Positions 1 through 7,261 of a stretch of 64,000 bases of DNA are shown here, piece after piece. Position numbers and translations under genes: made by a program. This DNA is from Promicromonospora sp049532985. Lineage in GTDB: Bacteria; Actinomycetota; Actinomycetes; Actinomycetales; Cellulomonadaceae. Location of the stretch: assembly GCF_049532985.1 (NCBI RefSeq), contig NZ_CP186693.1, forward strand, positions 3,224,001 through 3,288,000. Direction: 5' to 3'. Position 1 is the stretch's first letter. Every line of letters starts with the position of its first letter. The notes beneath the pieces are model-generated. The model was not told where the DNA came from and made no database searches. It was given only the letters and a program-made list of their open reading frames with translations.

Positions 1-644
1 TTCGGGCTCGTGGACAGCGTGATGCCGAACAGCAGGTCGTTCCACGTGGCGAGGAACTGGAACAGGAACGCCGCGACCATCGCGCCGCGCGCCAGCGGAA
101 GGTGGATGCGCAGGAACATCGTGAACCAGCCGGCACCGTCGAGCTGCGCGGCCTCCCGCATCTCCTTCGGCGCCGTGGTCAGGTAGTTGCGCACCACGAA
201 GAACGCGAACGGCACCGCGAGCGCCGCGTAGATCAGCACCATGCCGTACTGCGTGTCGTACAGGGAGGTGGCGGCGTACGCGTTGAACAGCGGCGACAGG
301 AAGACCTGCAGCGGCAGGAGCGTGCCGGCGTAGATGAGCCAGAACCAGAGCACCGGGCGGCGCACGGGCATGACCACCACGGCGAACGAGGCCAGGGCGG
401 CCACCACCACGGCGATGAACGCGGAGCCGGCGGAGTACAGCAGGGTGTTCCACATCGCCTGGCCGATGTCGGCCGTGCGGAATGCCGTGGCGATGTTGTC
501 CGCCAGGGCGAACGAGGTGAACCACCAGCGGGGTCCCACGTACTCGTCGGCCGCCGTGAAGGCGTTCACCACCACGAGATAGGTGGGCAGCAGCCACAGC
601 AGTGCCACGGCCACCAGGAGCGCGTTGCGCAGACGTCGGGTCAT
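1..644 (-). CDS. Carbohydrate ABC transporter permease, MalG type (C-terminus off the window)
   Basis: This is the inner-membrane permease of a CUT1 sugar importer, and its 3' end lies beyond the left edge. About 214 codons are visible. The protein starts MTRRLRNALL with a hydrophobic first segment, and further membrane spans follow. The EAA loop that docks on the ATPase is seen as EAAQLDGAGWFTMF followed by RIHLP, as in MalG proteins. The ATG lies 13 bases after the stop of the partner permease, so the order substrate-binding protein, MalF-type, MalG-type is one operon. No ATPase gene is seen, which is common in actinobacteria, where one MsiK-like ATPase serves many importers. The exact sugar is not readable from this sequence. 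Confidence 0.9.
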   Translation of the reverse strand, partial: MTRRLRNALLVAVALLWLLPTYLVVVNAFTAADEYVGPRWWFTSFALADNIATAFRTADIGQAMWNTLLYSAGSAFIAVVVAALASFAVVVMPVRRPVLWFWLIYAGTLLPLQVFLSPLFNAYAATSLYDTQYGMVLIYAALAVPFAFFVVRNYLTTAPKEMREAAQLDGAGWFTMFLRIHLPLARGAMVAAFLFQFLATWNDLLFGITLSTSP

Positions 645-657
645 CGCGGGCCTTCTC

Positions 658-1533
658 TCAGTCGTCGGAGCGCAGCTGGCGCCGCAGGTAGATCCAGGAC
701 GCGGCGAGCACGATCACGGTGAGCACCACCGCGACGGCGGCGCCGTAGCCGTACCGGCTCAGGGTGAAGGTCTGCCGGTACATCGTCAGCGCGAGCGTCT
801 CCGAGGCGGTGCCCGGGCCGCCGCGGGTCAGCAGCCAGACGATGTCGAACGTCTTGAGGCTGCCGACCAGCGAGATGCCGATCACGACGATGCTGATCGG
901 CCGGAGCTGCGGCAGGATCACGTCGCGCAGCAGCCGGAACCCGCCGGCGCCGTCGAGCCGGCCCGCCTCGATGGTCTCGGCGGGGATGGCCTGCAGACCC
1001 ACCAGGAACAGGATCATGTTCGCGCCGGTGGCCTGCCACGTGGTGGCCAGGATCATCGCGACCGTGTTGGTGGGCCACTCCAGCAGCCACGGCTGCTCCA
1101 GCGCCGACAGGCCCAGCAGACCCAGGATCGCGTTGACCCCGCCGTCCGTCTGGAGCATGAAGTTCCACAGGATCGCGGTGACCGATCCCGACAGCGCGTA
1201 GGGCAGCACCACGGCGAACCGCGCGAACCGGCCCCAGCCCGAGCTGTTGGTCGCCACCGCGATGAGCAGGCCCAGCAGCACCGGCAGCAGCAGGGTGCCC
1301 AGGGTCCAGATGCCGGTGTTCAGCAGGGACCGCAGGAACGACTCGTCGGTGACCAGGGTCGCGTAGTTGTCCAGGCCCACCCAGGTGCGCGACAGGCCGT
1401 CGTCGCTGAAGAAGCTGCGGTACACGGTGAACAGGAACGGCAGCACGAGCAGGGCGCCGACCAGCGCCACGGCGGGCGCGATGAACAGGGCGGCGGGGCC
1501 ACGGGTGGCCCACGGGGCGGCACGGTTGCTCAC
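658..1533 (-). CDS. Carbohydrate ABC transporter permease, MalF type
   Basis: This 291-residue inner-membrane protein pairs with the MalG-type permease downstream. It has an N-terminal membrane anchor after about 15 residues, several further spans and a conserved loop containing EAGRLDGAGG near residue 200. I place the start at the GTG whose GTGA overlaps the stop of the binding-protein gene; a further in-frame GTG at 1551 would add six residues inside the upstream gene and is less likely. The family imports mono- or oligosaccharides together with a lipoprotein receptor and a cytoplasmic ATPase. The linked kinase and two mannose-6-phosphate isomerase homologues hint at a mannose-type or fructose-type substrate, which is inference. 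Confidence 0.9.
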   Translation of the reverse strand: MSNRAAPWATRGPAALFIAPAVALVGALLVLPFLFTVYRSFFSDDGLSRTWVGLDNYATLVTDESFLRSLLNTGIWTLGTLLLPVLLGLLIAVATNSSGWGRFARFAVVLPYALSGSVTAILWNFMLQTDGGVNAILGLLGLSALEQPWLLEWPTNTVAMILATTWQATGANMILFLVGLQAIPAETIEAGRLDGAGGFRLLRDVILPQLRPISIVVIGISLVGSLKTFDIVWLLTRGGPGTASETLALTMYRQTFTLSRYGYGAAVAVVLTVIVLAASWIYLRRQLRSDD

Positions 1534-2831
1534 AGCGACCACATCTCCCACTCGACGTCGGCCCGTTCCTGCATGCGCGCCAGGGTGGTGCGGGCGCTCG
1601 CGGCGGAGGGGGCGGCCATGAACGCGCTGAGCTCCTGGACGTTGCCCTCGATGAGGGCGGGCGGGGAGGCCTCCCAGTAGCGCGTGGCCAGGACGGGATC
1701 GGCCTGCGCGACCTGGCGCGCCAGGTCACGCACGGGCTGGACCGGCGGCAGCGCCGCAGCGTTCGCGGACAGGTCGTTGAGGAAGTCCACCCACACCTGC
1801 TGGGCGTCCGTGCTGAGCCAGTCGCCGGCCACGGCCAGCGCCTCGGACCTCTTGTGGGCGTTCTCCGACACGGCCAGGGCCCCGCTCTCCGTGATGACGG
1901 CGGCCGGGGCGGCCGGGTCGACCTGCGGCAGCAGGAACAGCCCGAACGTCTCCTCGTCGAGCCCCGCCTGGGTGTAGCTGGCGGCCTGCCACGTGCCGTA
2001 GAGGTTCATGCCGACGGTGCCCTCCGCGAACCGGCCCGGCGCCTCCTGCACCGCGAAGTCGGGTGGCGAGAACAGGCCGCGGTCGTACAGGTCGGCCCAG
2101 AGCGCCATGGCCTCCTGCGCGGTGTCGTCGGTGTAGGAGGCTTCGCCCTCGGTGAGTGCCCGGTAGAAACCGGGGTCCAGGCCGTTGACGAGCTGCTGGA
2201 ACCAGATGAGCGACTCCCAGGTGGTGGCGCCGCCACTCCCGATGGGCACCACGCCGCCGTCGCGCAGGGCCTCCGCCGTGGCGACGAACTCGTCCCAGGT
2301 GCGGGGAACGGTCAGCCCGAGCCGCTCGAAGGCCGGCTTGCTGTAGAAGACCGCGTAGTACGACTGGTAGAGCGGGATGGCGTAGGGGCGGCCGTCGTGG
2401 CTGAAGCTCTCGCGGGCCGCCGGGGAGACCCAGCCCTGGCGCTCGGCGTCGTCCCAGATCGTCGACAGGTCGGCGAAGATGCCGGACCGGGCGATGTCGC
2501 GCAGGCGGTAGCCGTTCCACCACTTGACCAGGTCGGTGGTCGAGTCGGTGCGGGCCGACATGCGCACGAGCTGCTGGTACCCGCTCACGTCCGGCACCGC
2601 CCGCACGGAGACGCCGTGGCCGGTGCGGGAGCGGAGCACCTTGCCGATGCTCTCGAAGCCGGGCGCCCAGGTGGGGTTGTCGTTGGTGAGCGTCACGTCC
2701 GTGCCGGACGCCGCCCGGGTCAGGGTGCCGCGCGCGCACGACGACAGGACGGCGGCGGCACCGAGACCCGCGCCCAGGCGCAGGACGGTCCGCCTGTCGA
2801 CCATCGCTCGGGGCAGCGTCTTCGCTGGCAT
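1530..2831 (-). CDS. Extracellular sugar-binding lipoprotein (CUT1 family)
   Basis: This 433-residue receptor captures sugar outside the cell for the two permeases that follow. The N-terminus carries a twin arginine (DRRTVLRLG) followed by a hydrophobic stretch and a lipobox, LSSC, so export by Tat and lipid anchoring are both suggested. The start is the ATG preceded by GGAGG seven bases upstream; the open frame extends further upstream but that part has no Shine-Dalgarno signal. Its stop overlaps the next gene by four bases. A LacI-type operator and a plausible promoter lie 55-85 bases upstream, so expression is probably repressed without inducer. Confidence 0.92.
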   Translation of the reverse strand: MPAKTLPRAMVDRRTVLRLGAGLGAAAVLSSCARGTLTRAASGTDVTLTNDNPTWAPGFESIGKVLRSRTGHGVSVRAVPDVSGYQQLVRMSARTDSTTDLVKWWNGYRLRDIARSGIFADLSTIWDDAERQGWVSPAARESFSHDGRPYAIPLYQSYYAVFYSKPAFERLGLTVPRTWDEFVATAEALRDGGVVPIGSGGATTWESLIWFQQLVNGLDPGFYRALTEGEASYTDDTAQEAMALWADLYDRGLFSPPDFAVQEAPGRFAEGTVGMNLYGTWQAASYTQAGLDEETFGLFLLPQVDPAAPAAVITESGALAVSENAHKRSEALAVAGDWLSTDAQQVWVDFLNDLSANAAALPPVQPVRDLARQVAQADPVLATRYWEASPPALIEGNVQELSAFMAAPSAASARTTLARMQERADVEWEMWSL

Positions 2832-2885
2832 TCGGACCTCCTGGTCTCGTCGCCGGCTCCGGCGCCGGCGAGCATGATGTTCGGA

Positions 2886-2915
2886 ATGGTATCGATACCA
2901 ACGCCGTCGGAGCAA
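2886..2915 (-). promoter_or_regulatory. LacI-type operator inside the promoter of the sugar importer
   Basis: Bases 2887-2900 form the perfect 14-bp palindrome TGGTATCGATACCA with the central CG typical of LacI-family operators. On the minus strand a -35-like TTGCTC (2910-2915), an 18-base spacer and a -10-like TACCAT (2886-2891) fit a sigma-70-type promoter for the binding-protein gene. The operator overlaps the -10, which suits repression. A near-identical copy lies at 4077-4090. The cognate LacI-family gene is not visible here and may lie left of the window. Confidence 0.75.
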
Positions 2916-3005
2916 GGCTGGCGGGGACACTCCCTGGTGGAGGACGGTGTCATCGCAGGCCAGAGCCCACAACGCGGCGCCGGTTGACGAGCGTCCCTGG
3001 TATCG

Positions 3006-4001
3006 CTATCGCACGAGGCCGCCGGCCGACCCCTCCGCGGCGCCCCCCGCCGCGACCATCGCACCCAGCAGGCTCGCCCTCTCCCGCGGCAGCACGCCCG
3101 CGCGCACCTCGGGCGGGCGCGCCATCGCCGCGGCGAGGCCCGCGACCAGCGGCGGGAACAGCAGGTCCGAGGAGGCCGCCATGGAACCGCCCACGACCAG
3201 CCGCTCCGGCGCGAACGCCGTCAGCCAGGGCGCCAGCGCGCCGGCCAGGGTGCGCATGGCGCCCTCCAGCGCCCGGACGGCGGCGGCGTCGCCCGCCCGC
3301 GCGTGCCGGGCGATGTCCACCACGTCGACGTCCCGGCCCGTGCCCGCCCGGTATGTGAGCCGCAGCGCCCGCCGCGAGACCACCTCCTCCAGGGGCCGGC
3401 CGGCCACCCGCACCACGTGGATGTTGCCGTCGGCCGGGACTTGCGGCCCCGTCGTGACACAGCGGCCCCGGTCGACGAACGCCGACCCGACGCCGGTCCC
3501 GAGCGTCACGGCCACGACGCGGGCGGCGCCCGACCCGGCCCCGGCAGCCCATTCGCCCAGGCCGAAGGCCTCCGCGTCGTTGACGAAGCGCACGGTCGCG
3601 GGCGCCCGACCCCAGCGCGCGGCGAGCTCGCCGCGCAGGTCGACGCCACGCAGCGCGGCGAACTTGTCGACGCCACGGAAGTCGCCGATGCCCCGCTCGT
3701 AGTCGAACGGCCCCGGGATGGCGACCGCCACCGGCCCCGTCACCGCCGCCGCACCGGCCGCCCACGTGCGGCGCACGCAGTCCGCCACGGCGTCGAGCAC
3801 CTCGGCTGCGGGGGCGGCCGAGTCGAGCGGCACGCGATGCTCGTCGCGGACCCGCCAGCCGGCGTCCACGGTGGCGGCCGTGACGTGCGTACCGCCCACG
3901 TCCACGGCCGTGCCGAGCAGGTCCGCGCCCCCGTCCCGCCGGTCCGGCGGGACGGCCTCAGGCCGCAGCGGCGCCCGCGGCGTGGGCTCACGAGACGTCA
4001 T
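3006..4001 (-). CDS. ROK-family sugar kinase
   Basis: This 331-residue cytoplasmic kinase likely phosphorylates the imported sugar or its hydrolysis product using ATP. The phosphate-binding motif DVGGTH is near residue 34, a second glycine-rich loop VTLGTGVGS lies mid-protein, and GGS follows in the C-terminal half. I do not see the CxCGxxGC zinc motif of classical glucokinase and NagC-type ROK proteins, and there is no N-terminal HTH, so this is an enzyme rather than a repressor. The ATG is preceded by GGGAG. It lies upstream of the importer operon on the same strand, but a promoter and operator sit between them. Glucose, mannose or fructose are all possible substrates; the linked isomerases favour mannose or fructose. 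Confidence 0.82.
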   Translation of the reverse strand: MTSREPTPRAPLRPEAVPPDRRDGGADLLGTAVDVGGTHVTAATVDAGWRVRDEHRVPLDSAAPAAEVLDAVADCVRRTWAAGAAAVTGPVAVAIPGPFDYERGIGDFRGVDKFAALRGVDLRGELAARWGRAPATVRFVNDAEAFGLGEWAAGAGSGAARVVAVTLGTGVGSAFVDRGRCVTTGPQVPADGNIHVVRVAGRPLEEVVSRRALRLTYRAGTGRDVDVVDIARHARAGDAAAVRALEGAMRTLAGALAPWLTAFAPERLVVGGSMAASSDLLFPPLVAGLAAAMARPPEVRAGVLPRERASLLGAMVAAGGAAEGSAGGLVR

Positions 4002-4044
4002 CAGCTCCCTTCCCGGCGGCCGCCTCGGTGCGGCCCGCCCGTGC

Positions 4045-4090
4045 CTGGACGGCACGGATCGATGATGACATAGTCTTGGTATCGTTACCA
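4045..4090 (+). promoter_or_regulatory. Promoter and LacI-type operator for the mannose-6-phosphate isomerase genes
   Basis: A -35-like CTGGAC (4045-4050), an 18-base spacer and a -10-like CATAGT (4069-4074) are followed at once by TGGTATCGTTACCA (4077-4090). This differs by one base from the palindrome in front of the importer. A repressor bound here would cover the expected transcription start. The two sites suggest that import and isomerisation are one regulon. Confidence 0.7.
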
Positions 4091-4150
4091 GGACGAGCTT
4101 CCGAACCGGACCGCGCCGCCCTGGTTCGTCCGACCCGTAGAGAGGGCCAC

Positions 4151-5911
4151 ATGCGCATTCCCCCATCGGCCGCACCGCACCGCTACGACAAGGCGCCCGT
4201 GGTCCGGGTGCCCGGAACGCACCAGGCCTGGCGCGGCGACGGGGTCTGGGCGGCCCTGGCCGAGCACGCGGCCGGCGGCACGATCGTCGTCGACACCTAT
4301 CCCGCGAGCGACGTCGACGCGTACGTCACGGAGATCGAGCGTGCCCTGCCCGCCGCGACGGTGCTCGACGTCGAGCGGGCCGCCGCGCGCAGCCCCGAGG
4401 ACATCGAGGCGCTGATCGGCGACAACCTGACGGACGACCGCGTGTTCGGCGTCATGTCCCACCGCACCCTCGACGCGCTCTACGACCCCGCCCGCCTCGA
4501 CGAGGTGGCCCGCCGGGTCGCCGACGCCGACGGGCAGGTGGTGCTGGTCGGCTGGGGCGCCTCGCTCGTCCCCGTGCCTGCGGCCACCCTCGTGCTGGCC
4601 GACCTCGCCCGCTGGGAGATCCAGCAGCGGTACCGGTCCGGCCTGCCCAACTGGCGCGCGGCGAACGGGTCAGACGACGCGCTGCGCAAGTTCAAGCGGG
4701 GGTACTTCGTCGAGTGGCGGCTCGCCGACCGGCACAAGCGAGAGCTCTTCGACCGCATCGACTTCCTGCTGGACGCCAACGGCTCCGTCGCCGACGCGAA
4801 GCTCGTCACCGGTGACGCCTTCCGCGCCGGGCTGGCCGCGGCGACCGCCGGTCCCTTCCGGGTGGTGCCGTTCTTCGACCCCGGCGTCTGGGGCGGTCAG
4901 TGGATGAAGGACGTGTGCGACCTGGACCCGGCCCAGGAGAACTACGCGTGGTGCTTCGACTGCGTACCGGAGGAGAACAGCCTGCTGCTGGCCGTGGGCG
5001 ACGAGGTGGTCGAGATCCCCGCCATGGACGCCGTGCTGGCCCGGCCCGTGGAGCTGCTGGGTGAGCGGACCTTCGCCCGGTTCGGCGCGGAGTTCCCCAT
5101 CCGGTTCGACTTCCTGGACACCATGGAGGGCGGCAACCTCTCCCTCCAGGTGCACCCGCTGACCGACTACATCCAGCGCACCTTCGGCATGCACTACACG
5201 CAGGACGAGAGCTACTACCTGCTGGACGCCGCCGACGACGCCGTCGTCTACCTGGGCATGAAGACGGGGGCCGACCCCGAGGCGATGGCCGCGGACCTGC
5301 GCAGCGCCCGGTCCGGCGAGGTGGACTTCCCCGTCGAGAAGTACGTCAACTCGTTCCCCGCGAAGAAGCACGACCACTTCCTGATCCCCGCGGGGACCGT
5401 CCACTGCTCGGGTGCCGACTCGATGGTGCTGGAGATCTCCGCCACCCCCTACATCTTCACCTTCAAGATGTGGGACTGGGGCCGCGTCGGGCTCGACGGC
5501 GTGCCCCGGCCCATCCACCTGGACCACGCCCTGGCCAACGTCCAGTGGGACCGGGACACCGAGTGGACCGCCGAGCATCTCGTGGACCGGGTGGAGACCG
5601 TCGCGGAGGGGGACGGCTGGCGCGAGGAGCGCACCGGGCTGCACGAGCTCGAGTTCATCGAGGTGCGCCGCCACTGGTTCACGGGCCCGGTGGACCACGA
5701 CACCGGCGGCACGGTCAACGTGCTCAACCTGGTCGAGGGGTCCGAGGCCGTCGTCGAGAGCCCGGACGGGGCGTTCGAGCCGTTCGTGGTCCACTACGCC
5801 GAGACCTTCATCGTGCCCGCCGCCGCGGGCCGCTACCGCGTCCGGCCCCTGGGCGACGAACCCCGGCACGCCACCGTCAAGGCCTTCGTGCGCGGCACGG
5901 AGACGAGGTAA
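4151..5911 (+). CDS. Large class I mannose-6-phosphate isomerase homologue
   Basis: This 586-residue protein has a C-terminal cupin region like type I phosphomannose isomerases. It shows SLQVHP and an HC at LIPAGTVHC, which resemble the zinc-binding region. The first 250 residues are unlike ManA: they begin with a segment suited to nucleotide binding (GGTIVVDTYP) and include a long charged helix-rich part (about residues 150-210). Such long forms are annotated as class I mannose-6-phosphate isomerases but are poorly characterised. The ATG at 4151 follows AGAGAGG; the open frame upstream of it contains the operator and is unlikely to be coding. It lies two bases before manA, so the pair is co-transcribed. 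Confidence 0.75.
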   Translation: MRIPPSAAPHRYDKAPVVRVPGTHQAWRGDGVWAALAEHAAGGTIVVDTYPASDVDAYVTEIERALPAATVLDVERAAARSPEDIEALIGDNLTDDRVFGVMSHRTLDALYDPARLDEVARRVADADGQVVLVGWGASLVPVPAATLVLADLARWEIQQRYRSGLPNWRAANGSDDALRKFKRGYFVEWRLADRHKRELFDRIDFLLDANGSVADAKLVTGDAFRAGLAAATAGPFRVVPFFDPGVWGGQWMKDVCDLDPAQENYAWCFDCVPEENSLLLAVGDEVVEIPAMDAVLARPVELLGERTFARFGAEFPIRFDFLDTMEGGNLSLQVHPLTDYIQRTFGMHYTQDESYYLLDAADDAVVYLGMKTGADPEAMAADLRSARSGEVDFPVEKYVNSFPAKKHDHFLIPAGTVHCSGADSMVLEISATPYIFTFKMWDWGRVGLDGVPRPIHLDHALANVQWDRDTEWTAEHLVDRVETVAEGDGWREERTGLHELEFIEVRRHWFTGPVDHDTGGTVNVLNLVEGSEAVVESPDGAFEPFVVHYAETFIVPAAAGRYRVRPLGDEPRHATVKAFVRGTETR

Positions 5912-5913
5912 CG

Positions 5914-7173
5914 GTGCTGCTGCGGGTCACCAACACGCCGCGCGACTACGCGTGGGGGTCGCGGACCGCGATCGCCCGGCTCACCGGCCGCACCCCCAGC
6001 GGGCGCCCCGAGGCCGAGCTCTGGCTGGGGGCGCACCCGCTGTGCCCCAGCCGCGTCGTCGACCCGGACCGGGCGGGCGGCCACGCGACCCTCGACGCCT
6101 GGATCGCCGCCGACCCGGCCCGTGCCCTGGGCGCGGACCGGGCGTCGGACGAGCTGCCGTTCCTGCTCAAGGTCGTGGCGGCCGAGGCTCCGTTGTCGAT
6201 CCAGGTGCACCCCGACGCCGTCCGCGCCCGCCAGGGGTACGACGACGAGAACCGCCGCGGCGTGCTCCTGACGAGCCCCGCCCGCGTGTACCGGGACGCC
6301 CGGCACAAGCCGGAGCTGGCCCTGGCCCTGGACGGGCCGTTCGACGCGCTGGTGGGCTTCCGGCCGCTCGGCGCCACCCGGCGGCTCGTGGCGGAGCTGG
6401 CCGGGACGGCGCAGGAGCACGGGCTGGCGGGCGCGGACAGGCTCGCCCGCCTCCTGCGCACGCTGGACGACGCCGGCAGTGGGAGAACCAGCGCCGGTGG
6501 CGACGGGGACCCCGAGCCCGTGCTGCGTCGCCTGGTCGGGCGGCTCCTGGCTGGCGACGAGGACGCCGGCCACCTGCTGACCGTCGTGACGGAGGCTGCC
6601 CGGAAGGCGCCCCGCGGGCACGGCCTCGACGCGGAGCTCGACACCCTCGTGGACCTCGCGGCGGAGCGGCCGGGCGACGCCGGGATCGTGGTGGCCCTGC
6701 TCCTGAACCGCGTGACGCTCCGCCCCGGCGAGGCCGTCTACCTCCCACCGGGCACCGTGCACGCCTACCTGCGGGGCGTCGCGGTCGAGGTCATGGCGGC
6801 GTCGGACAACGTGGTGCGGGCGGGGCTCACCGACAAGCACGTCGACGTGCGCGAGCTGCGACGGCTGGCGACGTACCGGACCACCGGCGACGCCCGGCTC
6901 CCCCCGGTGCGGACGGTGGACGGTGCGGAGCTCTTCGACCCTGGTGTCCCGGACTTCTCGCTGGCCACGGTGACGGTGCCCGACGCCGGCCGCGCCGGGG
7001 TCGGCCTGGCCGGTCCGGCGATCGCGCTGGCGCTGGAGGGCGAGGTCAGGGTCGCCGGGCAGCACGACGCCGCGGTACTGCGCGCGGGCGAGTCGGTGTT
7101 CGTCACGCCCGGTGAGCGGGCCCTCGCCGTCACCGGCCGGGGCCGCCTGGCCGTAGCCGGCTCGGTGAGGTAG
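5914..7173 (+). CDS. manA: Mannose-6-phosphate isomerase, class I
   Basis: This 419-residue zinc enzyme interconverts mannose 6-phosphate and fructose 6-phosphate in the cytoplasm. The N-terminus (NTPRDYAWGS) is typical of ManA, as are ELWLGAHP, PLSIQVHPD and YLPPGTVHAYL, which carry the metal-binding and catalytic residues, and the region DNVVRAGLTDKHVD. The GTG start lies two bases after the upstream stop and follows GAGACGAGG at suitable spacing. Length and motifs are complete. Having a classical ManA directly behind a second isomerase homologue is unusual and suggests that the two act on different substrates or one regulates flux. Confidence 0.93.
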   Translation: MLLRVTNTPRDYAWGSRTAIARLTGRTPSGRPEAELWLGAHPLCPSRVVDPDRAGGHATLDAWIAADPARALGADRASDELPFLLKVVAAEAPLSIQVHPDAVRARQGYDDENRRGVLLTSPARVYRDARHKPELALALDGPFDALVGFRPLGATRRLVAELAGTAQEHGLAGADRLARLLRTLDDAGSGRTSAGGDGDPEPVLRRLVGRLLAGDEDAGHLLTVVTEAARKAPRGHGLDAELDTLVDLAAERPGDAGIVVALLLNRVTLRPGEAVYLPPGTVHAYLRGVAVEVMAASDNVVRAGLTDKHVDVRELRRLATYRTTGDARLPPVRTVDGAELFDPGVPDFSLATVTVPDAGRAGVGLAGPAIALALEGEVRVAGQHDAAVLRAGESVFVTPGERALAVTGRGRLAVAGSVR

Positions 7174-7190
7174 CGAGCCCCGACCGCCGC

Positions 7191-7204
7191 TGCAGGATCC
7201 TGCA
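7191..7204. promoter_or_regulatory. 14-bp perfect palindrome between manA and the FG-GAP gene
   Basis: TGCAGGATCCTGCA is perfectly self-complementary and lies 58 bases before the start of the secreted protein gene. It could be an operator or a weak terminator stem without a loop. Nothing in the sequence decides between these. Confidence 0.3.
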
Positions 7205-7261
7205 CCCCGGACCGTCCTCCGCGTGGCATCCTCCGGACACTTCACCCCAGAGGAGGCATTC

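Noticed and set aside
2998..3011. TGGTATCGCTATCG as a third LacI operator
   Set aside because: Only the left half matches; the right half does not mirror it, and it lies at the very end of the ROK gene rather than in a promoter.
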